Assembly (NCBI GenBank): GCA_021030915.1
Contig: JAGEMR010000020.1
Span: 124,001-188,000, forward strand
From: Astrothelium macrocarpum
Lineage: Eukaryota > Ascomycota > Dothideomycetes > Trypetheliales > Trypetheliaceae
DNA: 64,000 nt
Direction: 5' to 3'
Every line of letters begins with the position of its first letter. Within the stretch, counting starts at the first letter, position 1. Positions 1 to 10,913 of the stretch are shown piece by piece. The notes below the pieces were generated by a model. The model was not told where the DNA came from, searched no databases, and saw only the letters and a list, made by a program, of their open reading frames with translations. The position numbers and the translations under genes are program-made.

Positions 1-395
1 GATGAAACGAACATTACTTGTCGCTTCAGCCTCAAAATAATCTGGGGCGGAGGATGGCATGGAGATTTAAATAGCATTTGCTCCATTTAGGCAAAACAGA
101 TAGTGGTGATCCGAGCCATTGATTTTCGTAGACACAGACACAGTCTATACGTCGTGTTGTTGATGAAGATATGAACTGGTAGTAGTCTCATATCCTCGAG
201 CGGTGGATTTGTAAGGGAAAAGCACATGCTAGATACCAGATGAGTTAAGTAGCTTAGATACGATGGCCGGCGTGGCCATGCATCCGCCATCAGCAAGGCG
301 AATCACGCGCTTGCCACAACAGCAAGCATGACTGTACGGAATGCTGTTTTCCTGGCGCGCTGTCGACCACGCACCATATTTTCTCTCGCCGGAAA
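1..395. other. Upstream region of the RING gene; no gene seen
   Basis: I see no supported gene. The only long frame here (minus strand, 87-296) has no recognisable product. The last 100 bases lead directly into the ATG at 396 and presumably hold the promoter and 5' leader of the RING gene. Confidence 0.5.
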
Positions 396-3323
396 ATGAC
401 TGAAGCCCAGCCCGGTGGCCTTCTGGATCTCGAGAAGGAGCTGACTTGTTCCGTATGTTGCATTAGATACCCCCCAAAAAGGCCTTTCCTGCTAACCGAG
501 ATTGCGGCTCAGATATGCACCGACATCCTCTACCAACCTCTCACTCTCTTGGACTGCCTTCATACCTTTTGCGGTTCCTGTCTGAAAGACTGGTTTTCCT
601 TCCAGGCTTCTAAAGCGACCAGCGCTCACCCATACACCTGTCCATCATGTCGGGCCTCGGTGCGCGATACAAGGCGCAACGCCCAAGTCACCACTTTGCT
701 GGACATTTACCTGCAAGCTAATCCCGGCCGCAGAAAATCCGACGCTGAAAAGGCGGAGCTGGAGAAGAAATACAAGCATGGCGACAATGTGCTGCAAGAG
801 GTAAACTTGGAACCTGACTCGGAGGATGACGAGTTGATGGAGGAGGTGCGACAGCGCTCCTTGCAAGAAGTCGGAGTCAGTCACGGACGATTGCAGGTGC
901 CGCGGGAACATAGACGGAGAAGCAGGGATCGCAGTCGAGATAGCAGGAATAGCAGTACGAGCCATCGAAGAGAGAGGAGTGCGAGCGATGATGCTCCCAA
1001 CAACCGGAGGTCAGGGGGAATGGAAGCAAGATCGCACACACGAGATCGATCAGCCTCGAATCGTCATGTCGAACACCAATCAAGCTTGCGCTCGCTGATC
1101 AGCTCTTCAGACGTTGGCTCGGACGAGGAAGAAGAAATGATGCGCCAAATTCTACAAGAGATTGACCTGAGCGGTCTGGACCCTTCGAGAGAAGATGAGA
1201 TCAATCGAGCAGTCTCTGTGGCATATAGGCGACATAGATACCATGGCTCTCGATCTAGACCGACTGAACGTACACTCTCACCCATCAGATCATCAGCTTC
1301 GTCGCGCGAAGAACGGTCTGCACAGCAAAGACGTCACCATGCCAGGTCGGATGCTTCAACAACACCAACACCATCTCCACGTTCATCGCGCTTTCCAGAC
1401 TCTCGACCTCCCGTTTCCCGGCCTCATCTTTTCCAAGCAGCCGAGAGTGAGGTCAGTGGCCATACCAGATCATCAAGCCAAGAACCACAAACCACGCGCA
1501 GGAGCCGAGCCTCAACCGACCAAAGTAGAGAACTGCTTGTGGATACTTCGACCCGTCCCGCAGCACGTTCTGCAACCGACTTGTCTGACAGGCCGCAAAC
1601 CTCTTCGGAGCCACGTCGATTATCTTTCAGTGAGCGAAGTAGCACAGATCCCGACCGATTGCGGAATCGAGAAGCAATCAGAGCTGCCATATCTTCCGCA
1701 AGCACACGAATCACTCAAACATCTCCAACTCGTCAAAATGCAAATATCGGACATTCTCCTTCACACTCTCCTGCCCGAACAACTGCGCAGAGTGCACAAG
1801 CGCCAAGTTCAGCGCCAAGCTCAACACCGCCAGTGAGACCTCGTCAATCGGGCGCTCAATCCCCACCGAATTTAGCTTCTCCCCGTTTTCCTCCGTTAGC
1901 TGCATCTCAAGGTAGAGCAAATGCTACCTCCACGTCCCATGCGACCAGTCGACGTACCCTTTTCGTTGAACCTTCAATTTCCTGCTTCCGCTGTAACAAA
2001 TCCCACATTGAATATGAGCTTCACTATAATTGCCCCAAATGCGACGGCGGGACCATCAACATCTGCCTCTCCTGCTACCGCTCACCCAATAACCAAGGCT
2101 GCAACAATTGGTACGGTTTCGGCCACGCAGCCCGAGCCAAATATGAAGCCCAGCTATCCAAGGCCGGACCATTCTCCAACATCGAACCCCCCCACATCCT
2201 CATTGGCCACCGCTACCGCCGTCCTCGCCAAACAATCGCGCAACCCGCCTCCGCCTCCTCGGGCCCACGCACCATGACCGACGACGACCCCGCGAAACGC
2301 CTCCAAACCGGCGTCTTCTGCGACCTCTGCGCCTCCCCTGCCAACTCCTGCTACTGGAGCTGCGACGTCTGCAACGACGGCGTCTGGGGTTTCTGCCATC
2401 GCTGCGTCAACCAAGGCCGGCACTGCACGCACCCTCTCCTCGCACTCGCCAAAGACAAAGACCCTCACCCCAACTCCACCCCAGGATCCCCATCCACCTC
2501 CCCACCCCAGCTCACCACCGCCACCTTCACCCCAGTCTCCCCACCTCCCCTGAGCCCCACCACCTTCGACCCGCCCTTCCTCCCCCCAACCTACCACCCC
2601 CTCCCTGTCCCCACCTCCTGCGACCACTGCCACACCCCCATCCCGCCCACCCATGCCCGCTACCACTGCACCGCCTGCAACGCCGGCGACTTCGACCTCT
2701 GCACCGCTTGCTACCCCACGCCCCTCCTCACCACCCACCGTCTCGCGCCCCCCGACGCCGACCCAGGCTGGCGGCGGTGCCCGCGCGGCCACCGCATGCA
2801 GGTGCTCGGCTTCGAGGGCGGGCGGCGACGCGTGCTGCGCGAGCGCGTCGGCGGGTGGGCGCTGCGCGATGAGGACGTGCCGGCGCTGGCGAAGACGAGC
2901 GGCGGTGGTGGCGACGAGGACGAGGACGACGGCGTGTATGCCGTGGGTGCGAGCGTCGGGTGGCGGAGGGGCAAGCCCGCGTGGTCGTGGCGCGATGCCG
3001 ATGGCACGGTGAGGCATGCGGAGGGCCTGGGCGGGGTGCCTGGGTTGGATGCTGCGGTGGTGGAGCAGGCGAGGCGGAGGCGGATGTCTGTGCCGCAGCT
3101 GGGCCAGGGCCAGGGCCAGGGACAGGTGCCGCCGGATGGCGGGGTGGGGATGCGGGTCAGGGCGCGGTGGGCGTGGTTTCCGGCGGAGGGGGTGACGAAT
3201 GAGGTCATGTTTCCGCGGTGTGCGGAGATTAGAGAGGCGGTGGATATTAATGGGGATTGGTGTTGGGGGGTGTATGCGGGGAGGGGGGGTTTGTTTCCGG
3301 GCGGGTACGTGGTGAGAGCGTGA
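396..3323 (+). CDS. RING-type E3 ubiquitin ligase with Cys-rich fingers and C-terminal SH3-like domain
   Basis: Exons 396-452 and 513-3323; 955 aa after splicing. The 60-bp intron (453-512, GTATGT, branch GCTAAC, CAG) is a multiple of three with no stop, so the genomic frame reads straight through it. Removing it restores the first RING pair as TCSIC. The RING is then C3HC4: C18, C21, C34, H36, C39, C42, C62, C65. A long Ser/Arg-rich, probably disordered stretch follows. Three Cys-rich ZZ-like fingers lie near residues 508-545, 621-655 and 721-760. The last 55 residues (ending GLFPGGYVVRA) look SH3-like. RING ligases transfer ubiquitin from an E2 to substrates; the substrate here is unknown. 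GC content rises sharply from about 2200 to 3250. No family name is certain, but the ligase class is well supported. Confidence 0.88.
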   Translation: MTEAQPGGLLDLEKELTCSVCCIRYPPKRPFLLTEIAAQICTDILYQPLTLLDCLHTFCGSCLKDWFSFQASKATSAHPYTCPSCRASVRDTRRNAQVTTLLDIYLQANPGRRKSDAEKAELEKKYKHGDNVLQEVNLEPDSEDDELMEEVRQRSLQEVGVSHGRLQVPREHRRRSRDRSRDSRNSSTSHRRERSASDDAPNNRRSGGMEARSHTRDRSASNRHVEHQSSLRSLISSSDVGSDEEEEMMRQILQEIDLSGLDPSREDEINRAVSVAYRRHRYHGSRSRPTERTLSPIRSSASSREERSAQQRRHHARSDASTTPTPSPRSSRFPDSRPPVSRPHLFQAAESEVSGHTRSSSQEPQTTRRSRASTDQSRELLVDTSTRPAARSATDLSDRPQTSSEPRRLSFSERSSTDPDRLRNREAIRAAISSASTRITQTSPTRQNANIGHSPSHSPARTTAQSAQAPSSAPSSTPPVRPRQSGAQSPPNLASPRFPPLAASQGRANATSTSHATSRRTLFVEPSISCFRCNKSHIEYELHYNCPKCDGGTINICLSCYRSPNNQGCNNWYGFGHAARAKYEAQLSKAGPFSNIEPPHILIGHRYRRPRQTIAQPASASSGPRTMTDDDPAKRLQTGVFCDLCASPANSCYWSCDVCNDGVWGFCHRCVNQGRHCTHPLLALAKDKDPHPNSTPGSPSTSPPQLTTATFTPVSPPPLSPTTFDPPFLPPTYHPLPVPTSCDHCHTPIPPTHARYHCTACNAGDFDLCTACYPTPLLTTHRLAPPDADPGWRRCPRGHRMQVLGFEGGRRRVLRERVGGWALRDEDVPALAKTSGGGGDEDEDDGVYAVGASVGWRRGKPAWSWRDADGTVRHAEGLGGVPGLDAAVVEQARRRRMSVPQLGQGQGQGQVPPDGGVGMRVRARWAWFPAEGVTNEVMFPRCAEIREAVDINGDWCWGVYAGRGGLFPGGYVVRA
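453..512 (+). other. In-frame 60-bp intron inside the RING domain
   Basis: GTATGT donor, GCTAAC branch-like site and GGCTCAG acceptor. If retained, it adds 20 residues between the first two zinc-binding cysteines (C18 and C21) and separates them, while leaving the frame open. Confidence 0.85.
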
Positions 3324-3879
3324 GTGATGTGATTTGTGTGTTGCGTGGGATCTGGGAAGGTGGTAATAATTAGATTCAAGAAATGATTGGAAATAATGTA
3401 TTGATGATATTTACGAATCAAGATGCGGATATTTAGGGACCATTCATGTCAAGTTAGAAACGTCTAGTCATTAATTACTTCGAGCTGTTTCATCTATGGA
3501 TACAATTCGTCGACAGCCACCCTTTAGCCGCGACTGGAGAAATATGCCACGCCTCCTGGCTTACTTTTGATGTTTTCAAGCAAAGATTTGCACCAAGAGC
3601 CAAATGCACCATCGCTGAGAAATCACCACGAGCTTCTATCCTTGCTGGTACCATAGGTAACAGAGGATAGTCCCGCCAATTCATCACGTGCTTGACTATT
3701 GAGCGTCGATTTCATGTGCAACGTAACCTGCCATTTCACGGGACCAATGGTCGGGATGAGGACCTATGTTCGCGCTCGTCGAGCTCGTATTAGGCTCATA
3801 CTGAAACTGCGAAATGGCAAAGGGTAGCAGCAATAAATCACGCTTCATGATGGAAAGCAAAGGATGGAGCAGGGAACTT
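3324..3879. other. Convergent intergenic region
   Basis: This stretch separates the 3' ends of the RING gene (+) and psy2 (-). It is AT-rich with no recognisable coding frame and probably contains both 3' UTRs and polyadenylation sites. Confidence 0.5.
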
Positions 3880-6800
3880 TCACTCCGCCTCGGAACTCGG
3901 CCCCGGATCCTTCTCTTTCACCGTAAAACTGATAGCAATCTTCTTCGCACCACCATCTTTCCCAGACTTAAGATTCCCCTTTCTCCTCAACATGTGGCCG
4001 TGTTGAGGTATACTATCTGTCGAGTTGGGTTCTCGTACGGCACCTCTTGAATCGTCGTCAACAGCTTCTTCGTCTACATCATGATCTCTGGCGAGGTTGC
4101 CGTTTCCAATTTGGCTATCGCCGTTCCCGACTTTAGGATCCGGACTACCATTGCGAGTAGAACGACCCAACGTAACCGAAGAACTCCGCCGTTTATGCGT
4201 TCCCGCAAGCTTGCTCAATTCATCTTCCTCATCATCTTCTCTCCTTCTCTTTGTAAGCGTGGACAATGATCCTGCGGGAGATTCGGGACTCGATGAAGGT
4301 AGTTCGGCAAGGTTCGAGTTGTTGGTAGATGAGTGCTGATTATGGTTTAGTGTGCCAGGCGATGCGCCCAAAACATCCATCTGATCAAGATCCGCATCCG
4401 CGTCATCGTTGTCATCATCCGGATAGGAAACCAGCGCATGTTTGATGGGAGTGCCAGTACCATGGAGACCAATGCCATTTGAAAGGGTTTTTGATGAGGC
4501 TGATGTAACGCTTGGAAGACTAAGTTCGTCTTCGTCATCATCATCATTTTGGACAGAATCAAAGTAAGCTTCCTCGTCAGCATCGGTGTCTCTGATCCCT
4601 TGCCAGCGAGTTCCACCACCGTTGAGCAATGTGCCGGTATGAGTGTGGCGCACGAGCGGATTTGCAGCGGCGGAAGAGTTTGCCTCACCATCTTGAGTGA
4701 TAAAACTCGTATCAGTGCTCTCGGCTCCTTGAAGACCTTGAAGCTGATCATATCGAAGGATTAGTTGTTGAAAGGTAGGAACATAATTAATGTCTTTGAG
4801 CTGGTCACGGTACGTCTCTACCACGTGGACGATGATGGCCTTTACGTTTTCACGCTTAATAAACTCAAAGAGTTCCAGACATGCTGAATTAAGAAGATTG
4901 TCCTTGGGCATGGTTTCGAATACGATGTTGAGGATGGGTTCGAAAAGTTTGTTAGAAATGATTTGGCGATTGTGGAATTCATCTTGTAATCCAATGCATG
5001 TGCGGAAATATTTGAGGGCAGCTAAGAATGCATCAGCAGAATGCAAGGAATCACTCTTTTGCTATACTTACTCAATTTCAGGTGCTTCTCTGGACAGGAC
5101 ATAAGTTGAGCAACCCGGCAAGCAAGACCCTCTGAAAGGATAAAGTATTTACTTCGAAAAGAATGCTGGCGAATGAAAAAGCACAGCACCTCCACCAAAT
5201 GGGAATAAAGTGAAACCTCTTGGACTGAAAGGCTGTTCATGTCTTCTCGTTTCTCCAAATCTTTCAATGGTTGGAATAGCTTCTTAGCTGATTCATCATA
5301 GAAGTTCTGGATGAAACCATCCGTTTGTGGTTGAGTAGCACCGGCATTACGCATTTTGGCCAAAAACTCTGTATTGGTTCGACTCAACGTGTCAACTGAT
5401 GCCGTGTTTGCCGTGGGATCCAGCAAAACTTTGATTGCATCCGCCATCTGAGCCTTGACGCCCAAGTCCACTTCCACCAAGAGTAATTCAATCAACGTAT
5501 CTGTCAACGGTTTTGCTTTTTCGTTGATGGCCTTGAAAATGTGACTTCGCATCATCAGTGGGTCATGATCGATTAGTGCAACGAGTACATCAGTCCCGGC
5601 TACCCGAACCGCGGCGTCATGATGTCGTAGTGCAAACGTGATGACCGTGAAAAGGCCCCCATGGATAAAGTTTTGATACAAGGAAGCTCGCGCTTGAGCT
5701 TGCAGATTTTTGGCCACAGCACAACATTGTTGAATGAAAAGTACCGCATCTTTTTTCCGTTGTTGGTCCATTGTTTCGTCGCTAAAAATGCCAAACAACT
5801 CCAATAAAAATGCTTGACTCGATTGCAAATGCTGAACAATATCAACTTGATGAAAAAATATAAGCGAGTTGAGGACAGAAAAGGTAGGATCATCGAGAAT
5901 GCGAGCGAGGACAACGTCTTTGAGGTATTGCAGACGATATGTGTAATGAATTTTCTTCTTGATTTCCGGATCCTCGATTGGGACAACCTCTTTGAATTTG
6001 GATTCGTCAGACAGGTATTGTCGGTGATTTGCCTTGTGGCTGGGAAAGTCCGGGTCGTCTGCAAACAGTAATTAATCAAATGAGTTTGCAGAACTCGTGT
6101 GCACCGATGACTATGACTTACACTCCAAAGCCCCCACCACCCCAAGTATCACATCATCCGTCACCACAAACTCTATGATGGCTGTATCATTAAGAAGAAT
6201 GAGAGTCTTCATAATGTTACACAGTCTGTGCAAATCCGGGAGACTTTCCAGGTCTTCGGCCGTCTCGACCAACGGGACAAGCTTCGAAATATAGTCAACC
6301 TCTTTATTCATGATGAACTTTGCAAGTGCATCGCGACCGCCTGGTGATGCGTTCGCAGTCCTCATCATTGCTTCAATCTCATGAAGATTGGAGAGTTCGG
6401 GCGTTGGTAACAACATGGGGTTGAAACCTTCAAGTACATCGTCCTCGAGATTATCATCTGCAAAAAGAAAAGGAAATGTCAGCACTATACTCTTAATACT
6501 ATGACGCGCATTATCCAAAAAGGAGGCAAGTGTCTTGACATACCAGGACCAAGGCCTGTAAACCTTTGTTGAGTATCGCTAACGAACTCCCTGAGACGAA
6601 GTGTTAACAGCAATGTCCCTCTCCTTATTAGTGCAGCACGATCTGTATTACCATATGGCCGCGCAACCCTCCGCCTCTTGGAAACTCAATGCCATATCGA
6701 CGCCATTAGGTTCAGTCCACACTATCAGAGTATCTGTGAAAATGACGTAGTCAGCAAACTAGACATCGCACAGAACCCTGTCCAATCTACCTTGTTGTTT

Positions 6801-7115
6801 TTGATATCCATCATCTTTCTGAATCTTCGTCTCGAGAAGCATTCGTTGAGGTTCTTCTTCGGATTGGACGTATATTCGGGCCTCATCCTACGTAATCGCG
6901 CGGTGTTAGCGGTTGGTGCTCAAGTTTTGCGATGATTACGCGACGCTCCCGACACAGCATAACATGGAATCGGAAGCAATTTTCATCACGCGTATACTGA
7001 CATTAACCATTTGGCCAACGCAGAAGCCCGTTCCCCTATCGTACCAGTCATTGTTCCGGAGTTCATAGACCTTGACGCGTTTGCGATCGTTGGTCGGTGG
7101 TCCGGCCTGTGCCAT
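3880..7115 (-). CDS. psy2: Protein phosphatase 4 regulatory subunit 3 (Psy2/SMEK family)
   Basis: Seven exons in gene order: 7115-7002, 6887-6791, 6733-6652, 6590-6544, 6457-6122, 6058-5072, 5021-3880; 934 aa. The N-terminus (RKRVKVYELRNNDWYDRGTG) is the PH/EVH1-like domain of this family, ending near IWEFVSDTQQRF. The SMK-1/armadillo-like repeats follow (for example the stretch around EVDYISKLVPLVETAEDLE). The last 280 residues are acidic and low-complexity, ending in a basic patch and KKIAISF. Psy2 is a scaffold of the PP4 complex that recruits substrates such as DNA-damage checkpoint phosphoproteins; this role is known for yeast and animal homologues and inferred here. The frame extends upstream only through a GTG, so the ATG at 7115 is chosen. 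All six introns are GT-AG (50-114 bp). Confidence 0.95.
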
Positions 7116-9826
7116 TATGGCAGGATCTGGTGCGCGCACCCGTCACTTCTGCTGCTCGGGCCGTGATCGCAGTCAAAGCCCGGGCAACAGATGGGGTGAC
7201 AGAGGCGCAAACGGCGATGATTTGGCGCGCACCGAGGGTTCGGATGGACGGGTCAGAGATGGTGAGGGTGAAGGATTTTGTCGCGCCCCGGCGGGGATTG
7301 CGCAATAGGCTCACAGAAGATCGGAGGGAGGGCCGACAACGGCAAATGTCGCGTACGGACCACACCAGCCGTCGGCGGTAGCAGTCGTGACGCGAGTCTG
7401 CCTCCCTAGCGGTGGGAGATGGGTGGGTGATTAGATGGTGGTGGTGGGTTCGCAGTGGAGCGGGCGCAAGTGTCAGGGGCGGGCGCAGTTAAGGGTACCT
7501 AAGCTCACCACCAACCGGCGGTGGACCCGGGTACGACGGTTTGTGGAGGACGTCGCGGCTCCCAGACGGGCAGACGCGCACAGTGGGGTAGAAGCAGCAA
7601 AGAGACGCTTCCGATGCAGCACATGCAAAGTCTAGAATCATGAGGATAGAGTGGATTGCTGGGTGGAAGAGACGTAGAAGTCGGCGGCAAGAGATCGTCG
7701 CATGACCTCATCGCGCCTATCACAAGCCCTGTCCCCTATGTCAATACTCTCAAGGTAGACAGCATAATGCTGTGCTTTGCTCTTATGATAGAGGTCCAAG
7801 GCAATTGGAATAAATCACCGAATGGTCTTTTTCAGTTGAGGTGCTAGCTTTTTTTTGAGATCCATTGCCCAAATTACTTGGAATGGCAAGACCGTATTGT
7901 GCTTGACCATGGCATTAGGCAGCACTCGAGATGGGTGCTCCATGCAAAAGCGATCTCTGATGCAGCGGCCTTCGTTCTAGAACATGATCAAAGTCGAAAA
8001 CAAAACTTTCAACACGGGACTCGAATTTCTAGCAAACATCTCGCCTATCCTTGATGTCGCTATATCGGCGTTCCCATCTCAGTATCCCTAAGGCATGTAA
8101 TTAAGGTAGGCGTGCTTGGCTTGGCGTTCCTCATTTGGATAGGTAGGTCAAGGTAGCTCTGCGAATGTCCATCAAGCTTTTTGTACCGCTTTACATGGCT
8201 GTGTACATCTGAGATTCCAGAGATTCCATCATGCCACACATGCCTACGCGAGTCCAATCGGTACTGTCGGCACCAGTGTGGGGTAGGATAAGGTCTTCGT
8301 CTTTCCTTGCATCCATCCATCGTATTTAATCCAAACTCCCTATGTATGGAGGTATGTGCTGACCCAGTCACATGCACTTTCGGAATATCTGCATGCAAAT
8401 GGAACTTTGTCTTCCCACGTGTAACTTTGACGCCTCGATCACCAATGCATCTGTACTGTACAAGGACCGACACAACGTCATTTCCTCCACGCCTTTGATT
8501 CCAAAAAATGGGTCTGGGGCTGGCGTGGAGAACCAGCATAACCACAACACCGGAACTTATCTAGATCCCTGAGCCTCGTGGGTGGAGCCATTGGTAACAC
8601 ACAGATGTGCGACAATTTGCATGTAGCAGCAGGGTATTCTTCCAAGAAGTCCTGACTTGAATCATGGCCTGGGACCGGCACAGGCGACACTGGTGGCAAG
8701 GAAGAATGGATGCTTATCAGGGTTTCGGCCCAGAAGGGTTAAGGTAGCAAATAGATTGTTGATTCAAACGCCGGGGGCCGTCCCCAACCAGGCAGCCGGT
8801 TGGTCTCAGCTGGAAAGACGGCCTCAAAGGGCTCCCGCGGTGAAGGGTCAAACCCCCTGGCGCAGCTCTGCATGCCACGCTTTAGCAGCAAACCGTCTCC
8901 TCCTCCTCCCGCCAGAGATCTATATTGGGTCACACCCATGCCAACGCACAACAGCCTCCCGCGCAACTCACGCCGCTCTTGCAGCTCTTCATGTCGACCC
9001 GCGTGTGCACGGATACATGTACAGTACTGTACATGTAGATGGCGCACGGCAGCCGCCTCTCGATAACCGTCTCCCTTGTTCATGCAGCGTTTCAATTTCA
9101 CCTGCCTGACGGCGGCCATAGAGCACCGACTAATTCAGTAACTGTCTGCCGTGCTGATGTCAAAGCTACGCCCTTTGCAGGCATAGATCGCTCTTTTGCT
9201 CCTGTAGCTAGGTACTTTGGTTTCTTTGATAGTGGCATAGCCGTATTTGGTCCCACGCTACGAGACCCAGTTACACTTGGTTACAAGCCTAGAAGTATAC
9301 TAGATCTGCCAAGCGACTGTGTCCCAGAGCCATGTACCTGTTGGAGGATCAAAACCGGCCCACTGTCTGGTTCGCCATAAGCCTTCCTTCTCCTCTCGTA
9401 ATCGACCGACCTTATCCTTCCCTTCCACCGTGTCATATCTATTTCTTCATATCTCAGAATGCATCCAACTTTACGCATTTTTCTTGTTTAATCTTTGTTT
9501 GGGTATCTCTTGAACAGCAACTCCATTCACCGCTCACTTTATTACGCTGAGCTCGTGCATTAACATCTTTCCCCCTTATTCCGAAACCCCGCAGTGCCTG
9601 AATGTCGCATGTAGACATGTGTTAGGACACCCCAAAACGATCTTTTGATCAGACTGTGATTGCATTATACGGATCCTGGGCACACGTGTTGTATTGATAT
9701 GTACGGTGGAGCAACTTACTGGACTTCAAAAGGACCATCTCTTATCGCACCATTTTTCAAGTTTTTCTACTATCTATCCACATCTATTGCCCAGCAGTGT
9801 AACAGTCTCACCCCATCATAATCACA
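7116..9826. other. 2.7-kb gene-free stretch between psy2 and the Ser/Thr-repeat gene
   Basis: Several short open frames occur on both strands, but none shows a recognisable domain or a convincing splice pattern. The right end, rich in C/T tracts (about 9700-9826), looks like a promoter and 5' leader for the gene starting at 9827. The left end carries the psy2 promoter. A 24-bp perfect palindrome lies at 9014-9037. A long regulatory region or a non-coding transcript is possible but not shown. Confidence 0.45.
9014..9037. repeat. 24-bp perfect palindrome
   Basis: The half-site TACATGTACAGT is followed directly by its exact reverse complement ACTGTACATGTA. It lies in the long gap upstream of the gene at 9827. 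It could be a dimeric transcription-factor site or a cruciform-forming sequence; no function can be assigned. Confidence 0.9.
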
Positions 9827-10913
9827 ATGTCCATCTTCTCCTCTAAGAAGAAGAAAGCGGCCGAGCGAGAAAAGAAGGCAGCATCAGAGGCTGAAGCGAA
9901 CAAACCGAAACCGGCTCCATATTTCCATACCCCCACACACGCAGCCCGAGATTTCCTTTCCAGCACTCCGTCATCCTTTGTTGGACACCACAGAGCACAA
10001 TTGATAGAGCAACAACACAGGCAGAGTCTCATGACAAGAAGCATGAGCGAACAGAATGGCAAGGCACCGATGTCGGGAAGCTCAACACCAGCAAAAAGAA
10101 GTTCAAGCCAAATATCATCCTCTGGTTCAATGATTGCCGATTATCCTCCCGTGATCACGGTTCAGAGGACACGACCAAATCCGTTTCTGCCAGCTTCAGC
10201 ACAACCAAATTACGAGACTGTCAATGAAGTCCCACCGATGCCTACAATACCACATAGGTATTCTTCGCCTGTGGCTCCAAAGGTCGAGAATAAGACTCTG
10301 ATGTTTTCACGACCCTTTTCAAATTCTCAAAAGCCGGGTTATGTTCGGAGTCCGCTTTCAACAAGTAGTAAGCACAAATGAATCAGTCATAGAACCATTG
10401 GCCAACAGTTGACACTGAATAGACCATTCGCCGGTTGAAAGCGATGATAATTCACCCATTTCAAGTGCTCACTCGAGCAGTCGATCAAGCATGACTCCAA
10501 GCATACAGCCCAGCACTCAACCCAGCACCCACTCAAGCACTTACTCAAGCACTTACTCGAGCACGAGTCCAACAGTGCAGCCCAGCACATATACCAGCAC
10601 ATATACCAGCACTTATACCAGCACTCAGTCAAATATCCATTCAGGCATCCCATCCCAAGCGCCTCAACTGGAATTGAAAAAGGTTCGGGAGAATGGGCAG
10701 GAAGTTTTTCGAACATACGCGAAACCACCCATCTTTGAGATTAGCGAAACTCCGCCACCTCTTCCTGCACCATTACCTTTATCGGAAATGCCTCCAAATC
10801 TGCAGACATCAAAACCAGAGGTGCAGCTCGAGAAATCAACGACGGGGAAGAAGGAGAGAAGGAAGAGTTTTTTTGGTCTGGGAGGAAGAAGATCAACCGT
10901 GGTAGCACAATAA
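9827..10913 (+). CDS. Unknown Ser/Thr/Pro-rich protein with short tandem repeats
   Basis: Exons 9827-10367 and 10423-10913 (55-bp intron); 343 aa. I do not recognise the family. The N-terminus is strongly basic (SKKKKAAEREKKAA), the middle is Ser/Pro-rich, and a Ser/Thr/Tyr repeat (units like STYTST and STQPST) is encoded at 10507-10626. The C-terminus is again basic (KKERRKSFFGLGGRRST). No membrane segment, signal peptide or catalytic motif is visible. Composition suggests a mostly disordered protein with positively charged ends, perhaps a membrane-peripheral or cytoskeletal adaptor; this is a guess. The splice junction converts a phase-1 donor (AGT A|GTAAGC) to a continuous frame. Confidence 0.7.
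10507..10626 (+). repeat. Degenerate 12-bp-type coding minisatellite
   Basis: Repeated units close to CAGCACTTATAC / AGCACTTACTCA encode a Ser-Thr-Tyr array within the gene starting at 9827. Repeats of this kind often vary in copy number between strains. Confidence 0.8.

Noticed and set aside
2154..3017. Long minus-strand open frame (287 codons) antisense to the RING gene
   Set aside because: It is Ala/Gly/Val/Arg-rich with no domain, caused by the GC-rich codons of the real gene on the other strand.
7072..7635. Plus-strand frames upstream of psy2
   Set aside because: They overlap psy2 exon 1 and its promoter, have Arg/Gly-rich composition and show no recognisable domain.
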